NCBI GenBank assembly: GCA_031216915.1
Contig: CM062296.1
Span: forward strand, 457,946,681 to 458,010,680
Source: Pictodentalium vernedei
Taxonomy: Eukaryota; Mollusca; Scaphopoda; Dentaliida; Dentaliidae
Length of the DNA: 64,000 nt
Direction of reading: 5' to 3'
The position numbers and the translations under genes are program-made. Below are positions 9,572 to 22,148 of the stretch, one piece after another; position 1 is the stretch's first letter, and every line of letters starts with the position of its first letter. The notes below the pieces were generated by a model. That model saw only the letters and a list, made by a program, of their open reading frames with translations. It did no database searches and was not told the DNA's origin.

Positions 9572-12547
9572 ATGAAAGGATATTGTTCAATTGGATTAAG
9601 AGGAAATCTTCCTCTGACTTTCATAATCATTGTATAAATGTAGTCAGTGTACTCGCACTAACTCCTGTTCAGTATGTGTTATTTTCGATGACAACATGGG
9701 AAGCGTGTGTCACGGTATGTTAGCGGGGAAATGGCCATGCCGGTCTTTTCCCGCAGGGTCACTCTAGTTTATCAATCTCTATTTCAGACGATCAAGAACA
9801 GGGTGATGTATCCGTGATGTCTTCCAAAAGTGTGCCTCCGTCGTCACAATTAATGAAGAGCTAGCGGAAAAGTGCTCATGGAAATACATCAATTGCCTAA
9901 GAGGTCCCTAGTAGGATCAACGGCCTTTGACGTCCGCTAGCTTGCCCGGTGTAGCGTCCATTCATCGAATGGTTCGGCAGCCAGGTTCGTCCGTTGCGGT
10001 CTAGAAAGGAGTTTTGGGTGATGCGAGCACTATAAATCAACCAAGTGCACACCCAGTGACGGCGGATTAGAGGAGATAACGGAGGAAGCCTATTAGTCCG
10101 GTTCCTAGCTCGTCCAGGCCCATCCGGGCTGCGAGCGAGAGAGGCCCCTCTCTCGTACAACAACATCTGGCCTCAGATGTTGTGGTACAAAATGTTTCGC
10201 ATTCGGAGCATACGTCCGCCGCTCGGGACGCTCCGTTATATAGACAGTCCGGAGTGACTGTCAATAAGGCTTCCTCATTCTCATGGCAGCGCACACGACT
10301 GCACCTTGGCTACGTGACCTCGGATATCTAGTCAACTTCGCCAATCAGAGAATCTGCGGCGACCAGGTCATGCCATCCGGTAGCCAGGGACACGAGGCCT
10401 GTAGACTCCGGACGTTCGCATAAGAAAAGTATGCAGGAGTCAACGTACACGGAGCTTCCAGCGGCAAAGCATCGTAAGACCGCTACTGCACAGGCCTCAG
10501 TGACGGACGTGCTGTCCCAATAGCACAACTTATCGCAGCATCCCAGCAATGACAGAATCTCTGTCACATCATGTAATATCCGACGACGCTGGGTCGGGAC
10601 ACTCCACTGAAGCATCAGGTACGGACGTCCGAAAACTTCATAGGGTCCGACAGGATGGCGAAAGGGATTCGGAGGATTTCGAGCTTTCCCTTTTGGAACA
10701 ACATAAGCTGCTGTATATGTCATCCGGCTTTATCTCCTAGAGGTTGTTTCGTCAGACCAGAATGCTGCGATGCCGGATAAAAGACTGATAGCGTCGGTGG
10801 ACACAAAAATTTTTGGATCGGTTCAGGGACATCGTCCCTCAGTTACGACACAGTCCAATAATGTCACAGGAACTTTCGAATTATTGAACGACGCTATTTA
10901 TATATATTTGCTTGCTATTAACAAGCAAGTCTGGTTTCTTGTTCGCAAAGTTACTGAGATGTCTTTCAAAAGTGTGCCTCTGTCGTCATAGTTAAATGAT
11001 GAGCTAGCGGCAATAAGTGCTCATGGAATACGTCAATCGCCTAAGAGGTCCCTAGTAGGATCGACAGCATTGACTTTCGCTAGCTCACCCGGTGTAGTGT
11101 CCATTCATCGAATGGTTCAGCAGCCGGGTTTGTCCGTTGCGGTCCAGGAAGGAGATTTGGGTGATGCGAGCACTATAATAGACAATAGTACACACCCAGT
11201 GACGACGGATTAGAGGAGAGATCAGTGGAAGCCTGTTAGTCCGGTTCCTAGCTCGTCCAGGTCCGTCCGGACTGCGAGCAAGAGAGGTCCCTCTCTCGTA
11301 CAACAACATCTGGGACCGGATGTTGTGGTACAAACATTTCGCATTCGGAGGATATGTCCGCCACTCGGGACGCTCCGTTATATAGACAGTCCGAGAGACT
11401 GTCGATAATGCTTCCTCATCCTCACGGCAGCGCACACGACCGCAACTTGGCTACGTGACCTCGAGTATCCTGCCAGCTTCGTCATTCAGTGATTCCACGG
11501 CGAACAGGTCACGCCATCCGGTAGCCAAGGGACACAAGGCCTGTACACTCCGGTCGCTCGCATAATAGAAGTATACATGGGGTAACGAACACGGAGCTTC
11601 CAGCGGCAAAGCATCGTAAGACCGCTTCTCCACAGGCCTCAGTGACGGACGTGCTATCCAAAATAGCACAGCTTATTGCAGCATCCCAGCAAACGACAGA
11701 ATCTCTGTCGGATGAGGAATAATCCGACGACGCTGGGTCGGTTTGCTCCGCTGATGCATCATGTACGGATGACTGAACACTTCATAGGGTCTGACAGGAT
11801 GGCGAAAGGGATTCAGACGATTTCAAGCTTTCCCTTTCGGAACAACAGAAGCTGCCATACATTTCTTCCGGCATTATTTTCCAGAGGTTGTTCCGTCGGA
11901 CTAGAATGCTGCGATGCTGGATAAAAGACTAATAGCGTCATTGGACACAGAGTTTTTGATCGGTTCAGGGACATCGTCCCTGAGTTGCCGACACAGTCCA
12001 ATAATGTCACTAGAACTTTCGAATTATTGAACGATGCTATATATATATATAAGCTTGCTACCAAAACACGCTAGTCTAGTTTCTTGTCCGCAAATGCTCT
12101 AATCTGCTTTTCATCAATTCTAGGAATAAATTTGAAATGGCAGGACAGGGCATACTGAGAGTTCCTCTGCGTCTAGACGACGAGGCTGAAGACTGGGTAT
12201 TGTCTTTTTCGCCGTCTATGTCAATTCCAACCACGACGTTGGAAACGACAATGATGTCTAATAGACTTAACTTAGACGCTTTATCATATGTAGACCACCT
12301 TACTGAGGCGTTATCACTACGTCTTCAAGAGAAAGAATTCCAGGATATGATTCTTAATGAGATTTCTTTCAAGGGCAGTAGTTTTCCACGTATAACTCCG
12401 CCCTTCAGTGGCAACCTGGAGTTGGTTAGATGTGACGCAGCCCTAGCTACATCCACGCGCGTGGATAGTAAGGTGAAGAACTCTCTCAGAGTCGCTTCGG
12501 TCTCGGAGAAGCTTCTCTTCGACGGCAACCTTTCAGCAATCTATGAA
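9572..12547 (+). pseudogene. DIRS gag remnant with tandem duplication, copy A
   Basis: The start ATGAAAGGATATTG at 9572 aligns with the gag start of copy E (61405). The sequence then follows E gag through the serine-rich centre but with many frameshifts and stops. After the segment ending GGTTTCTTGTTCGC near 10948 it jumps back to the motif GATGTCTTTCAAAAGTGTGCC (10958) and repeats about 1.1 kb. The second run continues to the conserved block encoding AALATSTRVDSKVKNSLRVA (in frame within 12137-12622) and stops at ...AIYE, before the basic C-terminal tail. Minus-strand ORFs here are shadows of gag. Confidence 0.75.
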
Positions 12548-13500
12548 TTGCTCGATATACACGTTCTCTTGTCAATCAAGTGTAACAAGAGATTCAGACT
12601 TGGGCAAACATTCGGTGGTTGACTCAGAGAGTTCCACTGTAGTTGCCGGATCCGAGTTTTTCGATTATGACGGATGCCAGTCAAACAGGTTGGGGCACAA
12701 TATTGATCCCAACAGATTCGAAGTGCCAGGGTCTTTGGGTTCCACAGTTTTTAGGCAAGCACTTAACTTCCAAGAAATGATATTATTTTGGCTTGCACTA
12801 CGTCATTGGATGAACATTATTCAGAAACGCATGTCCAAATCCTGTCCGATAATACGACAGTAGTTGCGTATATCCGGAACCAGGGAGGCACTCATTCGGT
12901 TCCGTTATTGAATTTAACGAAAGAATCCTTCTGTTTGTTATAGAACACCAAGTTCTGTTTCGGTCCGTCATATTCTGGCTCGTCTGATTGTATTAGCAGA
13001 CTCCCTTTCACATAAGGGTCGATTGTTGCCGTCAGAATGGACTCTCAACAAACAGGTATTCAATCAGATTTGCTACCAATGGGAGCGCCCAGTGATAATT
13101 TATTTGCGACACAACTCACCAATCAATTGCAGACATATGTGTCACCATGTCCGGAACCCCGAGCATATGTAGTTTACGCTCTATCGATCTAGTAGGACGG
13201 AATGATAGGATATGTGTATCCTCCAGCGCTGATGATTCAGCAAGTATTGCTAAGATAATACATTCACAATACAATTCTGTTGGTAGCATCTCTGTCTCCA
13301 CAGAGACCGTGGATAAATTTACTTAGGTGTCTGCTGTGGGACTTAGCGCGAAAACTTCCTCCACGAGAGGATCTTCTTTCGCTGGGGAAATCGTGTCAAC
13401 TTCATCACAACTCGCAAGGTCTCAACCTTCACGTATTCCGTTGTGCGGTCCTTCTTGCACGGCAAGCATTGTACAGGACGAGCAGTAGGCGCGATTTCTA
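12548..13500 (+). pseudogene. DIRS RNase H / MT-like remnant, copy A (RT deleted)
   Basis: Directly after the gag remnant, sequence equivalent to 37872 onward in copy F begins (ACAAGAGATTCAGACTTGGGC). It encodes pieces of the RNase H domain (ATGCCAGTCAAACAGG region and an NNTTVVAYIRNQGG-like block near 12850-12895) and of the downstream DLFAT...PPAP...SPQRPW domain (13050-13320). Frames are broken. RT is absent. Confidence 0.7.
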
Positions 13501-14487
13501 ACTGTAGGAGGACCTCCTCTTCGCTATACTATGCGGCTAAAGTGGAGGGTCTTCCGTCGTTGGTGTAGGGATCTTTATGTTGATATTTTTGATCCCTCCA
13601 TACCAGACATTGCAAACTTTCTAGTATACTTGTTTGACGAGATCAACTGCAGCCAGTTACTATTAAAGGCTATAGGTCTATGTTATCTGATACCTATGCA
13701 CACCATGATAGTTTACAATTGAGTCTAATGTCTCTTTATCTAAGTTAGTTAGAAACTTTTCGATAAATAGACTTAGAATACTTAGATTAATTCCTATACG
13801 GAATTTAGCTTGGGTTCTTATTAAACTAAAGCAACCATTTGAACCTCTTGAGACAGTAGTTTCAAATTCTGGCCTTTTAAGACAGCAATTCTTTTAGTCT
13901 TCTCTTCTGCTGAAGAGTCAGTGAGCTTCATGCACTATCGGTGGACGATTCTCACTTTCGTAGTATCGGAAACTCTATTACCTTTACTACTAATGTTGGA
14001 TTTTTGGTTAAGAATCAGGCTTCTAATAAATATCCGGAACCTATTGTTTTTAAGGTCCTTCCGTCTTCGAACGGGCATAGGCCTTTACTCTGTCCGGCTA
14101 GACCTTTATGTATTTATTAACAGATCTCAGTTTATCAGTAAGGACGTAAAGCTTCTTCTGTCTCTGATGCCTAATAGAAAGGTCATTACGGTCCATTCTA
14201 TTGCTAAATGCATTCAATTAACTATCGGTACTGCTTAGGATAATCTATCCTTAACTCAGCAGTCTGTGCTTAAGATTTCGGCTCATGAAGTAAGAGCTCT
14301 TCTACATCTTGGGCTTACGTAAATAGTGTTGCTATTATAGATTTAATGAAGGCTGCATATTGGTCTCAGCCATCCACATTCACAAATTTTTATCTCAGAA
14401 ATATTGAGTCCATTTCTGGAGGCCTGCATTGTTTAGGTCCATTATCTGCTGCTCAGAATGTCGATCACTATCAATTGCAACTATAGC
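13501..14487 (+). pseudogene. DIRS tyrosine recombinase remnant, copy A
   Basis: Fragments match the YR of copy F: an N-terminal block around 13531-13720 (KWRVFRRWC, NFLVYLFDE), the box I area with SSAEESVSELHAL-like decay near 13900, and box II GCTCATGAAGTAAGAGC near 14282. A codon for the presumed nucleophile Tyr is kept here (AATTTTTATCTCAGA, about 14387). Several frameshifts make it non-functional. Confidence 0.7.
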
Positions 14488-15050
14488 TATGTAGGCTTTC
14501 TGTTCCGGCAGTGACTCCGTCCTGCTGCCCTCTTCGCTCTGGGCTATTTGACCCAGGGCAAGGGGAAGGGGGGGGGGGGAGGGTGTTCCCTTGGGTCACC
14601 TGTTTTATTATGAAAACAAGGGGATACCTCCTCCGGAGTCAGTAATTCTGAGCTGTTACTGGGATGGTTTTAAAGTTTATGTTTTAAAAATTCATTCATG
14701 TCATAGTTTTAAAGTATAGCATTTGAATATGTCACGTGTTAAACGGGCGTTATTATACTATCCTCGGACACTTTTAAAAGAGTATAAAGAGTCTCAATTC
14801 TCTGGACTAACTTTATTTATTGGCCTACTTTAAAAATGATTAGTATAAGAATTATACTGGATGTTAATAGAGAATATGGATGTTATGATGCTCAATTATA
14901 GAAGGTATTGTCTTTCTAATTTATCATAAATAAGAAAGATACATGTAAAGCCTAATACTCCTTTTCTCCTTGAGGGGATGACTCTGTTTTATATAGTTGA
15001 GCTTATTGGATTTTCCTCTATGTCCTAGGCCCTCCAGCCTTTTTACTATT
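14488..15050 (+). other. DIRS 3' non-coding region, copy A
   Basis: Follows YR. It holds the hairpin-forming CTGGGCTATTTGACCCAG (about 14539-14556) and a poly-G tract just after it. This region is conserved in all DIRS copies with variable G length. No ORF. Confidence 0.6.
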
Positions 15051-15139
15051 CAGCTATGTCTGGGTCATTGGTACAGTATAAAAATGTTAAAAAATTTATA
15101 GTAATTTATATATTTTTTATACTTACCAATGACCCAGAC
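15051..15139 (+). repeat. DIRS internal complementary region (ICR), copy A
   Basis: Reads CAGCTATGTCTGGGTCATTG..., the reverse complement of the left element end, and then, from GTTAAAAAATTTATAG, the reverse complement of the right end through TTACCAATGACCCAGAC. In the DIRS replication model this region templates completion of both ends into a circle. Confidence 0.85.
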
Positions 15140-15214
15140 GGGGATGGCCCTCCCAGGAGTTGGGAACTCATACCTCCCCGCTGAGGACATAGTGCTTACC
15201 AGGCACTGATTGTA

Positions 15215-15442
15215 AGAATGATTAATGGTGCCAATTTTGGGACGTCCTTGACACTGCGCATGCGCAGTAGAGGCGAAGTAGGGAGGGCCATTCAGGACAT
15301 GATTTCTTTGGTTTTAGATGCAAATTTTGGGGATTGGGGGGCAAAATTTGTGTTTGGCCCTAGATTTTTAAGAGTTAGCACCAGCTATGTCTGGGTCATT
15401 GGTAAGTATAAAAAATATATAAATTACTATAAATTTTTTAAC
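15215..15442 (+). repeat. DIRS copy A right inverted terminal repeat
   Basis: Inverse of 8477-8678, extended at the outer side by about 30 bp (AATATATAAATTACTATAAA then TTTTTTAAC). Contains the same 16-bp palindrome at 15253-15268. Confidence 0.88.
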
Positions 15443-15878
15443 TTTCCATTGAAAATTGGAACTGTTGTTGGAAATTCTGTCTATGAAACACCCTCAATTC
15501 TGACTAAAACATCACATAATCATGTTAACAAATGTTCTCTACTGGTTGTGATGTTTCAGTCAGAATAACGGGTGTTTCATACAGAATTTCCAACATTTGT
15601 GCTATCAAGTGTCAAAATATGGCATTCGAGTAGAGATATAGTATACCGACGATGTAGAAGCTTAATCGTCAGATACCCAGTTTTGTTTATCGGGCTACTG
15701 GGGATGTTCCTCAATCCATATTTTGAAACTTTCTGTCCATGAGGACGCAGTGTTTCTACATTAAAATGATACTGAAATGCAAGGAAATTGAGAGTTTTGG
15801 GTCTATTTTACCAAAATTTTCTTCCCCCAGAGCGAACCATGGTCACCCCACGGGAGCTTGTACTCTCCAAACCAGCAT
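15443..15878. other. Short intron segment between DIRS A and B, with hairpin MITE
   Basis: Positions 15467-15594 form an inverted repeat with about 50-bp arms starting GTTGGAAATTCTGT and ending ACAGAATTTCCAAC, so probably a small MITE. The rest holds nothing recognisable. Confidence 0.6.
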
Positions 15879-16080
15879 ATTTTTATACTGTACCAATGAC
15901 CCAGACTTAGCTGGTGCTAACTCTTAAATTCTTGGGCCAAACACAAATTTTACTCCCCAATCCTCAAAATTTGCATCTAAAACCGAAAATTACATGTCCT
16001 ATATGGTCCTCCATACCTCTCCTCCACTGCGCATGCGCAGTGTTCAAGGAGGTCTCGAAATTGGTGCCAAAAGTCATTCT
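15879..16080 (+). repeat. DIRS copy B left inverted terminal repeat
   Basis: Begins ATTTTTATACTGTACC, ends AAAGTCATTCT. Palindrome ACTGCGCATGCGCAGT at 16026-16041. Pairs with 26760-26984. Confidence 0.87.
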
Positions 16081-16971
16081 TTGTTTGGCCCTTCATCAGT
16101 TCACATCTGACTGATATTTGTGCTTGTAAATCTCAGTTTAAATGATGCCAGACACATAAATATGAGAGAAATGGTGGATCTAAAGAGGAAATAGAAGGAT
16201 GAGAGGAAAATTCAGTGGCAGGAAATAATCAGGGCTGTAACTTAAAATTTTTTATGAAATTATGTTATGTTCCCTAATTTCGAGGCATGAGCCTGTTGTT
16301 ATCATTCTTGCTATGAAGTTTCACTGCTTGATCAGTGTTGCCTCTCTCCCTTTCCTTTATTCCCCTCTTGCTATTCTCCCATGCTTTTGGCATATTTTCT
16401 GTAATAATTATTACTAAAATTTCTTGGGAGTTTTATCTTCGTAACAGAATGAATTTCTGTTCTTTTCCCCATGTTGACGTCCTCACCCTTTGGTGTTTAG
16501 GCGTTGTGATCTGCATCTACCATCTGATGTTCTGCAGTTTCTTCTATGGAAATCTCTGTTTTGCATCAGATAGTGTTTAAATTGGTAACTGATTTTGGGC
16601 CATGTTTATCAGTGCCTGGAGTCATGTTTCCGGTTTTTGAACAACTTCTTGTTTACATTGACAACGGTTACTGCTGATAGTGATTTCTTGTCTTTACATT
16701 AGTTTAGACATAGCAAGATACATTAATATTGTATGTAAGTGTTGCATTAATTTTTTGAAATGTTTTAAAAAATTTTGTCCACACTTAGGCTTTTTTGGGA
16801 TCCATTTGTGCTCGGTGTTCCCATTGGGAACTTGGGCTCTTCTGAAAAATTTTTTCAAAAAATTTTTTTTTTGAAAATTATTTTCTTTCAAAGATTATAA
16901 TGGATTATGTTATATTATGTATCTTTATTTCAAGGGATAGTGCGACTAATATGACTGTGTATTTTTTATTG

Positions 16972-19808
16972 ATGAAAAAATATTTTTTATTTATAATGCG
17001 AGGATATCTTCCTCTAATTCTCAGGTTCAATGTATTCACACTAATTCCTGCTCTGTGTGGGTTGATTGAAATGACAACGTTGGAGGCGTGTGTCACGATA
17101 TTGTGTTTGCGGAGAGGGGTCCATACCGGTCCTCTCTACGTAGGGTCACTCTATATTATCATTTTATTTTTCAGAATTCAAAGTGATGTTTTCGTGATGT
17201 CTTCAACAAGTGTGTCTCCGTCGTTGCAGTGTTAGGGCTAGCAGCTAAGTGCTCAGGGTAATACGACAATTGCCGAAGAGGTCCCTAGTAGGATCAAAGG
17301 TATTGATCGTCTGCTAGTCCGCCCGGTGTAGCGACCATTCATCGAATGGCTCGGCAGCCGGGTTTGTCCGTTATGGTTCTGGGAAGCAGTGTGGGTGATG
17401 CGGGCACTATAAACTTGGAACGTGCACACCCAGCAACGACGGATCCGAGGATAGTACGGAGGAAGCCTGTCAGTCTAGTAGCTAGCTCGTCCAGGTCTAT
17501 CCGGACCGCGAGCGAGAGAGGCCCCCTCTCTCTTACAGCTACATTTGAGCCGCAATGTTGTTGTATGTTTGTTTGTTAGTCGGAACATACGTCCAATCCT
17601 CCTGTTCGGGACGTTCCGTCACATACACGGTCCGAACTGGCTGTGTTATGGGCTTCCTCATCCTCATGTCAACACACTCCACCGCACCTTGGCTTGTGAC
17701 CACAGAGTTTCAGGGGACGTTCGCATATTATATAAAGGCAGGAATGAACGTTCCTAGAGCTCCTGCTTTGCTGACCAGGGAATATTGTCGACCAGGTTAC
17801 TTCATCTGTTAGCCAAGGATATGAGGTCTTTCCTGATGGGACGTTCGCATATTATATAAATGCAGGAATGAACGTCCCTGGAGCTGCCAGTGGATATTAT
17901 GTAAGTCACGGCTCCACAGGCCTCATTCAGGAATAAGAATGCGGTGATTTTCTGTGATGTCTTCAAAAAGTGTGCTTCCATCGTCACAGTCAAATGAAGA
18001 GCTAGCGGATAAGTGCTCATGATATTACGTCAATTGCCTAAGAGGTCCCAAGTAGGATCGACAGCTTTCATCGAATGGTTCGGTAACCGGGTTCGTCCGT
18101 TGCGGTCCAGGAAGGAGATTTGGGTGATGCGAGCACTATAAAATATACTACGTGCACACCCAGTGACGATGGATACGAGGAGGGTACGGAGGAAGCCTTT
18201 AAGTCCGGTTCCTAGCTCGTCCAGGTCCACCCGGGCTGCGAGTGAGAGAGGTCCCTCTCTCGTACAACAACATCTGAGAACAGATGTTGTGGTACAAATG
18301 TTTCTCATTCGGAGCATACGTCCACTGCTCGGGACGCTTTGTCATATAGACAGTCCGGAGTGACTGCTCTAATGGCTTCCTCATCCTCACGGCAGCGCAC
18401 ACGACCGCACCTTGACTACGTGACCACTGTTATCTAGCCAGTCTCGCCGACCAAGGATTTCACGGCGACCAGGTCACGCCATCCGGTAGTCAGGAATACG
18501 AGGCCTATAGACTCCGGACATTCGTATAAGAAATATGCAGGAGTTAACGTCCAGGGAGCTTTCAGCGGCTAAGTAACGTAAGACCGCTGCTCCACAGGTC
18601 TCCGTAACGGACGTGCTATTACAAATAGCACAAATTATCGCAGCATCCCAGCAGATGACAGAATCTATGTCAGATCAGGATTTATCCGACGACGCTGGGT
18701 CGGTACGCTCCGATGAAGCATCAGGTACGGACGACCGAGAATTTCAAGTTGTCCAACAGGATGGCAAAGGGATACCGAGGAGTTGTTTTTTTCCCTTTCG
18801 GAACAACATAAAGTTGCCGTAGATATCATCCGGCATTATCTTTCAGAAGTTGTTCTGTCGGACCAAAAGGCTGCGATGCCGGATAAGAAACTGTTAGCGT
18901 CACTGGACACGGAATAATTTTATCGGTTTAGGGACATTGTCCCTGAGTTTCCGACACAGTCCAGTAATGTCCCAAGAACATTTGAACTATTGTAGGACGC
19001 TATATATAAGCTTGCTACCAAAATGAGCAAGTCAGGTTTCTTATCGGCGAATGCCCTACATCTGCCTTTCATCAATTCAAGGAATAATTTCGAAATGGCA
19101 GGACAGGGCATACCGAGAGTTCCTCTGCATCTAGACGATCAGGCCAAAGATCTAGAATGATCTATACCGTCATCTATGTCAATTTCAACCACGATGTTGG
19201 AAACGACAATAATGTCTAACAGAGTTATCTTAGACGCATTATCGTACGCAGATCACCTTACTAAAGCATTTTCATTACGCCTTGAATGGAAAGAATTCCA
19301 GGATGTACTATCTTCCTTAAGAGTTCTTTCAAGGGCAATAGCTTATTCCACGTATAACTCCACCCTTTCAGTGGCAAACCTGGAGTTGGTTAGACGTGAT
19401 GCGGCCCTTGCTACATCCACGCGCGTGGATGGTAAGGTGAAAAACTCTCTTAGAGTCGCTTCGGTCTCCGGAGAGCTTCTTTTCGACGGCAAGCTTTCAG
19501 CAATCTATGATCAGATAACTAAGAAAGCTTCGGAATCTCTGCTATTCAAATCCGCTTCTAAAAAGTCAGATACAGCAGAAAAGTGTAAGACAGGCACTTC
19601 TGGGACAAGTACGCCCAAGAGAAGTTCCTATAGAGGTTCCTATGCGTCCTCTAGGTCTTATTCTAGAGACCGTCAAGGCAGCGACTCAAGTGGGGGACGT
19701 TATTCTGGCCGAGATAACCGGTCAGACGTCCCTAGGTCGACGGGGCGAGATGCGGGTCGCGGAGGACGTAGTTTCTCCTTCTGCAAGCCTCGCAGGTCCA
19801 GGAGGTGA
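16972..19808 (+). pseudogene. DIRS gag remnant, copy B (C-terminal third still open)
   Basis: The start region aligns with E gag but is decayed. Segments are duplicated around 17190-17930 and 17945-19100. From 19176 to 19808 a 210-codon frame remains open and matches the E gag C-terminal third: LDALSYADHL, AALATSTRVDGKVKNSLRVA, an AIYDQITKK stretch, then a Ser/Arg/Gly-rich basic tail ending PRRSRR. The basic tail may bind nucleic acid (inference). The N-terminal part has frameshifts and stops. Confidence 0.75.
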
Positions 19809-21587
19809 TGGTATGAACCTCTATCGTGTTCCGGTAGGCGGAAGATTGTCGAGTTTTATAAACAATTGGGCATCAATTACGGACGACCCCTGGGTTTGAG
19901 GGGTAATTTCGGAAGGACTAACAATATCCTTCAAACGAAAGCCTCCATTAACTCAAAGTCCAAAATGGACTCAGCTTCCGTCAAATCCGCAGAAAAGAGA
20001 CGCTTTTCTATCAGAAGTACAGTCTCTTCTGGAGAAGAACGCGGTAGAGGTCGTAAACCAGATGGCTCGTTCCGTCCAGTCATAGATCTGAGCTGGATAA
20101 ACAAGCTGATCGTCGCTCCGAAGTTCTATATGGAGACAATTCGATCCATCAGAGCGAGTATTCGGGTGAACGACTATGCTACAAGCATAGATCTCAAGGA
20201 TGCGTACTTTCACGTCATGGTACATCCGACATTCAGAAAGTATCTACGCTTTGCAGTCCTAGGAGTTGTATATCAGTTCCGAGCGATGTGCTTCGGTTTG
20301 AACCTAGCGCCCTGGGCTTTCACTCGAATAATGAACTCGGTAATGATACATTTCCGAGCTCATTCGTCTGCGGTAACGTCGGCCTTCCTGGACGACATTC
20401 TTCAGAGGTACGGCAACGAGTTAACGCTTCAGAACGATGTGCAGAATCTGCTTCTATTACTCCGACGTCTCGGTTTTATAATAAACGAGGAGAAGTCGGA
20501 TCTGGTGCCGTCCAAGTCATTCACCCACTTGGGAATGAGCTTCGAGACGCACAACAATCTCGTTCGTCTGCCGTTAACCAGAGCAAAATTAATCAGTTGT
20601 TACGCTCGCTATTGTCTTCACTCATACAAAGTTACAGCGAGAGAATTCATCAGACTGATAGGGTTGTGTGGAGCTGCCGCGGATTTTATTCCAATGGGGT
20701 GGCTACGCACTTGTCCTCTCCAAATCTTTTTGACTCAAAAAGAACAGAGTTGGAGGGTGAAGATTCTTTCGCTCGTTACGTACATCCTCTTGTAAGTCAA
20801 GTGAAACAGATTCAGACTTGGGCAGATATTCAGTGGTTTATTCAGGGAAATAACTTCCACTGCAATTGCCGGATCCGAGTTTTACAGTTTTGACGGATGC
20901 CAGTTAAATAGGTTGGGTCCCAACATTGAGCCCAACGGTTTTTAAGTGCCAGGGTCCTTGGGATCCGTAGTTCCTAATCAAGCACATAAACATCAGGAAT
21001 TGATGTTATTTTGGCTTGCATTACGTCATTGCATGAATGTTATCCAGAATGCCCACAGGCAATTCTGTCCGACAATTCAACGGTATAAGCGTATTTTCGG
21101 AACTAGGGAGGTACTCATTCCATTCAGTTATTCACTGTAACGGAATGAATCCTTCTGTTGGTACTAGAACATCAAGTTCTATCGGTCCGTCGTATTCCGG
21201 GTCGTCTGAACGTATTAGCGGACTCCCTTTCACGAAAGGGCCGCTTGTTGCAGTCAAATGGACTTTTAACAACTAGTATTTATATCAGATTTGCTACCTA
21301 TGAGAGCAGCCAATGATGGACTTTTTTGCGACGCATCTCAACAATCAGTTGCAAGTGTATGTGTCAACATGTTCGGATCCTCGAGCGTTTTCAGTTGACG
21401 CTCTATCCATCTCGTGAGACGGGATAATAGGATATGGGTATCTTCCAGCGCCGTTGATTCAGCAGATATTGCTTAAGTTAAATAATCTCAATGCAATTCT
21501 GTTGGTAGCACATCTGTCTCCACAAAGACTGTGCATTAATCTATTCAGGTGTCTGTTGTGGCTTATGCTGTGGAGGCTTCCTCCACA
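19809..21587 (+). pseudogene. DIRS ORF2 remnant: RT, RNase H, MT-like, copy B
   Basis: The longest open part (19866-20795) is 309 codons. Its early part is out of frame, but from GRKPDGSFRPVIDLSWINKL it is genuine RT. It shows SIDLKDAYFHVMV (motif A), APWAFTRIMNSV and FLDDIL (active-site motif). Compared with copy E, about 46 bp between short GAAACCAG-like repeats are missing just before PDGSF, and a TGA follows DDPWV. RNase H (20800-21280) and the MT-like region (21290-21587) are frameshifted. The RNase H aspartate motif is followed by an in-frame TAA as in copy F. Confidence 0.75.
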
Positions 21588-21872
21588 TTTCGGTCCATTC
21601 TATGGCTAGATGGATTCTATTAGCTTTCAGTACTGCTTATGATAATATCTTCAACACAGCAGTCTGCGATTAAGATTTTAGCTCTTGAAGTAAGAGTTCT
21701 TTCTACTTCAGAGGCTTATGCTAATAGCGTTGCTATTACAGTTCTAATGACGGCTGCATATTGGTTTTAGCCTTTCACTTGCGCGAATTTATACCTCAGA
21801 AATATTGAGTCCATTTCTAGAGACCGGCATTGTTTTGGTTCGTTACCTGTTGCTCAGAATGTCGTCCACTAA
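21588..21872 (+). pseudogene. DIRS tyrosine recombinase 3' remnant, copy B
   Basis: Only the last part of YR is present, equivalent to 39533-39818 in copy F: the ...TAYDN region, box II (GCTCTTGAAGTAAGAG, His codon changed to Leu) and LYLRNIES near the end. It joins directly to the MT-like remnant, marking a deletion of about 0.83 kb relative to F. Confidence 0.7.
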
Positions 21873-22015
21873 ACAGTTGCAACTATAGTTGTGTAGGCTT
21901 TTGGTTCCGGCAGTGACTCTGTGCTGCCGCCCTCTTCGCTCTGGGGTATTTGACCCAGGGCAAGGGGAAGGGGGGGGGGGGGGGGTTGTTCCCTTAGGTC
22001 ACCTGCTTTATAGTG

Positions 22016-22148
22016 TGTGATAGAGCGAGATAAAAAGTTCTGAGTTCATACTATGTTTATTACCACACTAAACTAATGCACAGAAGATGTCATACCTGTA
22101 AAAAACAAACAAGCATTAGTAGTAATAACCAAATTGGATTATACCACA
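22016..22148 (-). repeat. Gypsy 3' LTR (133 bp)
   Basis: Starts TGTGATAGAGCG and ends ATACCACA on +. Same as 26003-26135. In element sense, the sequence just upstream is GGGGTGAA, a short possible polypurine tract. Confidence 0.93.

Larger units (their letters stand above)
8477..15442 (+). mobile_element. DIRS-type retrotransposon copy A (RT-less, gag-duplicated)
   Basis: A 6,966-bp element with terminal inverted repeats, ICR and remnants of gag, RNase H, methyltransferase-like and YR regions, in that order on +. It has no flanking target duplication, as expected for YR retrotransposons. The whole RT region is missing: gag joins RNase H near 12550. A gag segment of about 1.14 kb is tandemly repeated (about 9816-10957 and 10958-12099). 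All reading frames are broken. It shares both rearrangements with copies C and D but is diverged from them, so it is an older member of the same deleted lineage. Terminal positions may be off by 2-3 bases. Confidence 0.88.

Noticed and set aside
9897-11435. Minus-strand ORFs in DIRS A (also in B, C, D, F)
   Set aside because: They are antisense shadows of the Ser/Arg-rich gag and recur wherever gag occurs.
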